From the NCBI GenBank assembly GCA_014379885.1, contig JACMKW010000260.1:1-8663 (forward strand): 8,663 nt of DNA, given 5' to 3'. Position numbers and translations under genes: made by a program. The notes below the pieces were generated by a model. That model was not told the origin of the DNA. It saw only the letters and a program-made list of their open reading frames with translations, and searched no databases. Shown in pieces: positions 4,932-8,663 of the stretch; within the stretch, counting starts at the first letter, position 1, and each line of letters starts with the position of its first letter. This DNA is from Rhizobacter sp. Lineage in GTDB: Bacteria > Pseudomonadota > Gammaproteobacteria > Burkholderiales > Burkholderiaceae.

Positions 4932-7061
4932 TTACCCGGCGAGCTTCACGTGAAAAGTCGTGCCTTGCTGCGCCCTGCTCGACACCAGCAACCGCGCGCC
5001 CAGGCGCCGCACCTCGTTGGCAACGATGTCCAGGCCCACACCGCGGCCGGCGTGCTCGTCTGCCTTGTCGGCGGTGGAGAAGCCGGGCTTGAACACCTGG
5101 GCCACGATCTGCGAGGTGCTCATCTCGGCAATCTGCGCTTCCGTGAACCAGCCAAGTGCGAGCAGCCTGGCCCGCACGCGTGCAGCGTCGAGGCCGCCAC
5201 CGTCGTCACGCACCACCAGGTGCAACTGGTCGGCCTCGTCGCGATTGAACTCCACCTCGATGCGGGCTTCAGCGGGCTTGCCATGGGCGGCGCGGGTCGT
5301 GGCGTCTTCCACACCATGCACCACCGCGTTGCGCACCAATTGCAGAACGATCTGGGTAAGCGAGTCGCGTGTCTTGCCGGGCAGGCTGGCCAGGGCCTCG
5401 AGCTGTGCCGACAGACGCGCAGGCTTGGCGGTGCTGCCCGCAATGCGCGCCACCAGCGTGGCCAGCTGGTCACCCAGTCGATCGGCGGCCAGCGCGGGTG
5501 AATCCACCTCGGCGGCACGTTCACGCAGCACCGATCGTTTGAGTGCTTGCAATCGGGTCAACAGTTCTTCCAGCGGCAGCGGCAGCGCCAGCAAGGCTTC
5601 GCCATGCACAGTCGCAGACTCCCGCACGCTTTGCAGTTGCGACTCGAACTCGTGCGCGGTGCCTGCCAGCAAGTCAAGCGACAGCATGCCCGCTTCGCCC
5701 TTGATGGCGTGCACGTGGCGGTAGATCGCGTCGACGGTGCGGCGCAGCTGCTTGGGGTCGGAGCTGCCGTCTACCTGGCGCAGCAGGTCGTTCACTTCCA
5801 GCAGAGACGCCTCGGCGCGGTCGACAAAACTGCGCAGCGCGGTGGGGTCGGCTTCGAAAGCCTTCACGAGCAAATCGAACTCGCGCTGGGCCCTGCGTTG
5901 TTCACCTTCGAGTTTTCTTTCCAGCTCGACCCGTGTGCTCACGTCTTGCACAGTGACGAGCAGGTGCCTGACTTCACGCCCTTCGAGCACCCGGTTGAAC
6001 TGCAGCGACAGATAGCGTGGCCGGCGCTGGCCCAACGCATCAATGAGAGACAGCTCCACATCGGTCAATGGGTTGATGCTCTGGATCAGGTCTTCTTTCA
6101 CATGGGGCGTGAACAGCAGCTCCATGTAGCCATGCGCGTCGTCGAGTGTCTTGGCCGAGACCAGCGGGCCCAGCACGGCCAGGAAGTCGTCGCCGGGCTT
6201 CACGCCGCGGCCGAACATGCTGCTTGTCGAGTGCGAGATCTGGGTGCCCAGTTTCATGTCGGGTGTGAGCAGGAACAGGCCTTCGCGCACCACCGACAAG
6301 ATCTCGCTTGTTTCTTCGCTGGCCTGCTCGGCAGCAGCGTCTGACTGGCGCAGTCGCCGGATGAACTTGAACAGGATGAACATGAAGTTCAGCAAGGCCA
6401 GCACGATGCCGCCGGTTTGCACCATGCGCAAGGTGGAGGCGCGTTGCGAGGCAGAGGTTTCCAGGTCGGTGGTGAGCTCGTTCATCAGACCGAGCAAGGC
6501 CAGGTTGTTGGCGCGCGCGTAGTCGGCCGCTGCTTTCACATAACCTGGCTGGGCCGAGGTGCCGACCTCGCGCAGAGGGTCGAGCTGGTGGCGCCAGGGT
6601 TCCCAAACCGCCAGGGCACGCGTCAGGATGTCGGCGCTTTTGGGCCCGGAGGCCGCTGGCAAACGAACCAGCCGGCCGTCCCCTCCTGTCACCTGCGCAC
6701 CGTAACGAAAGCCTTGCAATGTGCTGTCGAACAGCCGGCTGGCAAGCAGCAATTCATCTTGCAGCGAAGCAGGCAGGTTTCCTGTCGTCACGGCGAGTTC
6801 CGAGGCATACAAGGCCTTGGAGAGACGCTGCGTCAGCATGCGCTGGCGGCCGGCCAGGTTGATGGAGACGGCGTCTTCGGCGATCTGGAACGACACGTAG
6901 AAGTTCAACACCAGCACGGCCAGGTCGAACAGCAAGAAGAAGCCCACCGCGATGATGATTTCGCGGTACTTTCCGAGCGCGAAGTTCAGGCGTGGTGCGG
7001 TGGGGCGGGGCGCAAGCGCGGGCGAGGCCAGGGCCAAGCCGGTGGCACCGGATGCATGCAT
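4932..7061 (-). CDS. Membrane CheA-like histidine kinase with PilJ/NarX-type sensor, PAS, HPt and ATPase domains
   Basis: The 709-residue protein has an unusual domain order. A membrane segment (about 34-54) is followed by an extracytoplasmic helical sensor (about 57-213) of the PilJ N-terminal / NarX kind, starting with SINLAGRQRMLTQRLSKAL (66-84). A second membrane segment follows (about 214-233). A PAS-like segment (about 250-375) and a short coiled coil (about 376-400) come next. The HPt domain (about 405-485) has the likely phospho-histidine H451 in HVHAIKGEAGML. The CheA-type ATPase has N-box LVRNAVVHGVED (N578, H582), G1 VVRDDGGGLD (618-625), FKPGFST (657-663) and GRGVGLDIV (672-680). 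It stops right after the ATPase, so the CheW-like coupling domain of CheA is absent, and no classical H-box was seen. Start ATG 7061 has GGAGGG 6 bases upstream. It probably phosphorylates the adjacent receiver; the ligand may be nitrate or nitrite, given the transporter genes upstream. Confidence 0.88.
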   Translation of the reverse strand: MHASGATGLALASPALAPRPTAPRLNFALGKYREIIIAVGFFLLFDLAVLVLNFYVSFQIAEDAVSINLAGRQRMLTQRLSKALYASELAVTTGNLPASLQDELLLASRLFDSTLQGFRYGAQVTGGDGRLVRLPAASGPKSADILTRALAVWEPWRHQLDPLREVGTSAQPGYVKAAADYARANNLALLGLMNELTTDLETSASQRASTLRMVQTGGIVLALLNFMFILFKFIRRLRQSDAAAEQASEETSEILSVVREGLFLLTPDMKLGTQISHSTSSMFGRGVKPGDDFLAVLGPLVSAKTLDDAHGYMELLFTPHVKEDLIQSINPLTDVELSLIDALGQRRPRYLSLQFNRVLEGREVRHLLVTVQDVSTRVELERKLEGEQRRAQREFDLLVKAFEADPTALRSFVDRAEASLLEVNDLLRQVDGSSDPKQLRRTVDAIYRHVHAIKGEAGMLSLDLLAGTAHEFESQLQSVRESATVHGEALLALPLPLEELLTRLQALKRSVLRERAAEVDSPALAADRLGDQLATLVARIAGSTAKPARLSAQLEALASLPGKTRDSLTQIVLQLVRNAVVHGVEDATTRAAHGKPAEARIEVEFNRDEADQLHLVVRDDGGGLDAARVRARLLALGWFTEAQIAEMSTSQIVAQVFKPGFSTADKADEHAGRGVGLDIVANEVRRLGARLLVSSRAQQGTTFHVKLAG

Positions 7062-7135
7062 GTGTTTCCCTCCGAACGATTTTTGTGAAGGCGAATCGCC
7101 GGAGTGCAGGGCCCCCGGCGTTCTTGGCGGGCTGC
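7062..7135 (-). promoter_or_regulatory. nrtD-kinase intergenic gap with kinase ribosome binding site
   Basis: The 74-base gap holds a good Shine-Dalgarno sequence for the kinase, GGAGGG on the minus strand (7068-7073), 6 bases before the ATG at 7061. It also has a 6-bp stem, CGCCGG (7097-7102) / CCGGCG (7115-7120), with a 12-base loop and no T-tract. No convincing promoter was seen. The kinase genes therefore appear to be read from the nitrate-transport transcript, although a weak internal promoter cannot be ruled out. Confidence 0.55.
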
Positions 7136-7936
7136 TCAGGCGGCAGCTTTTTCCACGTGCCCGTGGCGGGTGTACAGAAAGTCGAGAACTTCCTTGCGGT
7201 AGTGCACGTAGCGGGTGTCTTCGGCCAGGTCCACACGATTGCGCGGGCGATCCAGCTCAATGGACAAGATCTCGCCGATGGTCGCGGCCGGCCCGTTGGT
7301 CATCATCACGATGCGGTCGGACAGCAGCACGGCTTCGTCCACATCGTGCGTGACCATCACCACCGTGCTGTGGGTGCGGGCCACGATCTTCAGCAGCTCA
7401 TCTTGCAGGTGGGCGCGGGTGAGGGCGTCGAGTGCACCGAAGGGCTCGTCCAGCAGCAGCACCTTGGGTTCCATGGCCAGGGCGCGCGCAATGCCCACAC
7501 GCTGCTTCATGCCGCCCGAGATTTCATGCGGGCGCTTGTAGGCGGCGTGGCCCATGTTGACCAGCTCCAGGGCTGCGAGCGTGCGCTCCTTGAGGCGGGC
7601 GTGGGTGTCGGTCTTGTCGAATACACGCTCCACCGCCAGGTGCACGTTCTCGAAGCAGGTGAGCCAGGGCAGCAGCGAGTGGTTCTGGAACACCACGGCA
7701 CGCTCGGGGCCGGGCGCGGCGATTTCCCGGTTGTCGCAGAGCAGCACGCCACTGCTGGGCAGCGTGAGGCCAGCGATCAGGTTGAGCAAGGTCGACTTGC
7801 CGCAACCCGAGTGGCCGATCAGCGTGACGAACTCGCCCTTGGCCACCGTGAGGTTGATCTCGCGCAGGGCGTGGAACGAACCCTTTTTGGTGTTGAACAC
7901 CATCTCGGCGCCTTGCACTTCAATGAAGTTTTTCAT
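7136..7936 (-). CDS. nrtD: Nitrate/nitrite ABC transporter ATP-binding protein, NrtD type
   Basis: This is the cytoplasmic ATPase that powers nitrate/nitrite uptake with the NrtB permease. The 266 residues match stand-alone NrtD (or NasD) proteins, without the substrate-binding extension of NrtC. Walker A is GHSGCGKST (41-49), the Q-loop Q84 (VVFQNHSLLPW), signature ISGGMKQR (139-146), Walker B VLLLDEP (159-165), D-loop GALD (167-170) and H-loop H197. The stretch MVTHDVDEAVLLSDRIVMMT followed by NGPAATIGEIL is, from family knowledge, characteristic of the nitrate subgroup and separates it from taurine or sulfonate ATPases. The start at 7936 is chosen over an upstream ATG at 7981 because of GAGGAG 9 bases upstream, and because the longer form would overlap nrtB. 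Cyanate or related anions remain a possible substrate. Confidence 0.92.
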   Translation of the reverse strand: MKNFIEVQGAEMVFNTKKGSFHALREINLTVAKGEFVTLIGHSGCGKSTLLNLIAGLTLPSSGVLLCDNREIAAPGPERAVVFQNHSLLPWLTCFENVHLAVERVFDKTDTHARLKERTLAALELVNMGHAAYKRPHEISGGMKQRVGIARALAMEPKVLLLDEPFGALDALTRAHLQDELLKIVARTHSTVVMVTHDVDEAVLLSDRIVMMTNGPAATIGEILSIELDRPRNRVDLAEDTRYVHYRKEVLDFLYTRHGHVEKAAA

Positions 7937-7945
7937 GATGGGGTG

Positions 7946-7951
7946 CTCCTC
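7946..7951 (-). promoter_or_regulatory. Ribosome binding site of nrtD
   Basis: GAGGAG on the minus strand lies 9 bases before the ATG at 7936 and overlaps the end of nrtB. It decides the start of nrtD against the longer reading from 7981 and suggests translational coupling to nrtB. Confidence 0.75.
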
Positions 7952-8663
7952 AGACTTCGTCGTAGGTGAAACGCTTGGCAATGGAGATCAGCGCCCATTC
8001 GAGTGCCAGACCGACCATGCCGATCACGAAGATCGCGATCAGGATGTGCGTGACGTTGAGGTTGTTCCACTCGTCCCACACCCAGAAGCCGATGCCTACG
8101 CCGCCGGTCAACATCACGGCAGCGACGATCACCAGCCAGGCGGTACCCACCGAGAGGCGCACGCCCGTCAGCATGTAGGGCAGCACGGCCGGGAAGAGGA
8201 TCTTGGTGACGATCTTCCATTCGGACAGGTTCAACACGCGCGCCACGTTGAGGTAATCGGCGGGAACACGTTGCACGCCCACAGCGGTGTTGATGATCAT
8301 CGGCCAGATGGAGCAGATGAAGATCGTCCAGATGGCCGCTGGATTGGCGGCCTTGAAGACCAACAGGCCGATTGGCAACCAGGCCAGCGGCGACACCGGG
8401 CGCAGCAGGCTGATCAACGGCGACAGCATGTTGTTCAAGAACGTGAAGCGCCCGATCATGAAACCCAGCGGGATGCCCACGAGAGCGGCCAAGCCAAAGC
8501 CGACCGCCACACGCTGCAGTGAGAACAGGATGTTCCAGCCGATGCCCTGGTCGTTGGGGCCCTTGCTGTAGAACGGGTCGGAGAACACCTTCACTGCTTC
8601 GGTGAACGTTGCAGCAGGTGTGGGGAAGGTCGTGCTCTTCATCGTGAGCAGCGCCCAGATGCC
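7950..8663 (-). CDS. nrtB: Nitrate/nitrite ABC transporter permease, NrtB type (5' end outside window)
   Basis: This is the inner-membrane permease of the nitrate ABC transporter, of the BPD-transport family that includes SsuC and TauC. About 237 residues are visible. The frame stays open to the window edge, and the codons before the ATG at 8642 (G-I-W-A-L-L-T) continue the expected hydrophobic first segment, so that ATG is internal. Several membrane helices are evident, such as VAVGFGLAALVGIPLGFMIG, AIWTIFICSIWPMIINTAVG and LIAIFVIGMVGLALEWALI. The ATPase-contact loop corresponds to NVARVLNLSEWKIVTKILFP. The end region LTGGVGIGFWVWDEWNNLN is a NrtB-like feature from recalled family members. 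It ends 13 bases before nrtD. The substrate-binding protein gene (nrtA) would be expected upstream, outside the window. Confidence 0.92.
   Translation of the reverse strand, partial: GIWALLTMKSTTFPTPAATFTEAVKVFSDPFYSKGPNDQGIGWNILFSLQRVAVGFGLAALVGIPLGFMIGRFTFLNNMLSPLISLLRPVSPLAWLPIGLLVFKAANPAAIWTIFICSIWPMIINTAVGVQRVPADYLNVARVLNLSEWKIVTKILFPAVLPYMLTGVRLSVGTAWLVIVAAVMLTGGVGIGFWVWDEWNNLNVTHILIAIFVIGMVGLALEWALISIAKRFTYDEV

Noticed and set aside
7097..7120. Stem CGCCGG/CCGGCG in the nrtD-kinase gap as a terminator
   Set aside because: The stem is only 6 bp, the loop is 12 bases, and no T-tract follows on the minus strand.
6992..7969. 325-codon plus-strand open frame opposite nrtD, and similar long plus-strand frames over nrtB and the kinase
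   Set aside because: They are antisense shadows of well-recognised genes and show low-complexity composition without motifs.
7136..7981. 281-residue form of NrtD starting at 7981
   Set aside because: It would overlap the end of nrtB by about 30 bases, and the good ribosome binding site at 7946-7951 supports the ATG at 7936.
7950..8642. ATG at 8642 as the true start of the permease
   Set aside because: The frame continues open to the window edge with residues that fit the first membrane segment, and 230 residues is short for NrtB.

Overview
The window is about 8.7 kb of GC-rich, densely packed bacterial DNA. The order iscS-iscU-iscA-hscB-hscA-fdx, the protein sequences and a GC-rich palindromic intergenic repeat point to a betaproteobacterium of the Burkholderiales, most likely Comamonadaceae. 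That placement rests on recalled family features, not on a search. No tRNA, rRNA, CRISPR array, insertion sequence or prophage gene was seen.

Positions 1-3923 (+ strand) hold the housekeeping ISC iron-sulfur assembly operon. It contains the 3' end of iscS (cysteine desulfurase), iscU (scaffold), iscA (A-type carrier), hscB and hscA (co-chaperone and Hsp70 that release the cluster from IscU) and fdx (2Fe-2S ferredoxin). Two things are odd. First, iscA is cut at codon 96 by an in-frame TAA, yet the next 11 codons still encode the conserved tail with both C-terminal cluster-ligand cysteines, ending at exactly the usual 107 codons. Second, the operon carries an intrinsic-terminator-like hairpin between iscA and hscB, and a palindromic repeat fills the hscA-fdx gap.

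Positions 3924-4086 are a non-coding convergent intergenic region. It contains a strong 11-bp stem whose T-tract lies on the minus-strand side, plus smaller hairpins.

Positions 4087-8663 (- strand, read right to left) form a compact apparent operon: nrtB-like permease (partial, running off the right edge), nrtD-like nitrate/nitrite ABC transporter ATPase, a membrane CheA-like histidine kinase, a stand-alone CheY-like receiver and a CheX-like phosphatase. The kinase has a PilJ/NarX-type sensor region with a NarX-P-box-like motif, then a PAS-like segment, an internal HPt domain and a CheA-type ATPase, but no CheW-like domain. The last three genes are separated by 8 and 3 bases and look like one signalling unit: sensor kinase, phosphoryl acceptor, phosphatase. 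Its place behind nitrate-uptake genes, and the P-box-like motif, suggest it responds to nitrate or nitrite. The output is unknown because the receiver carries no effector domain. This module is the best candidate in the window for a little-described system.
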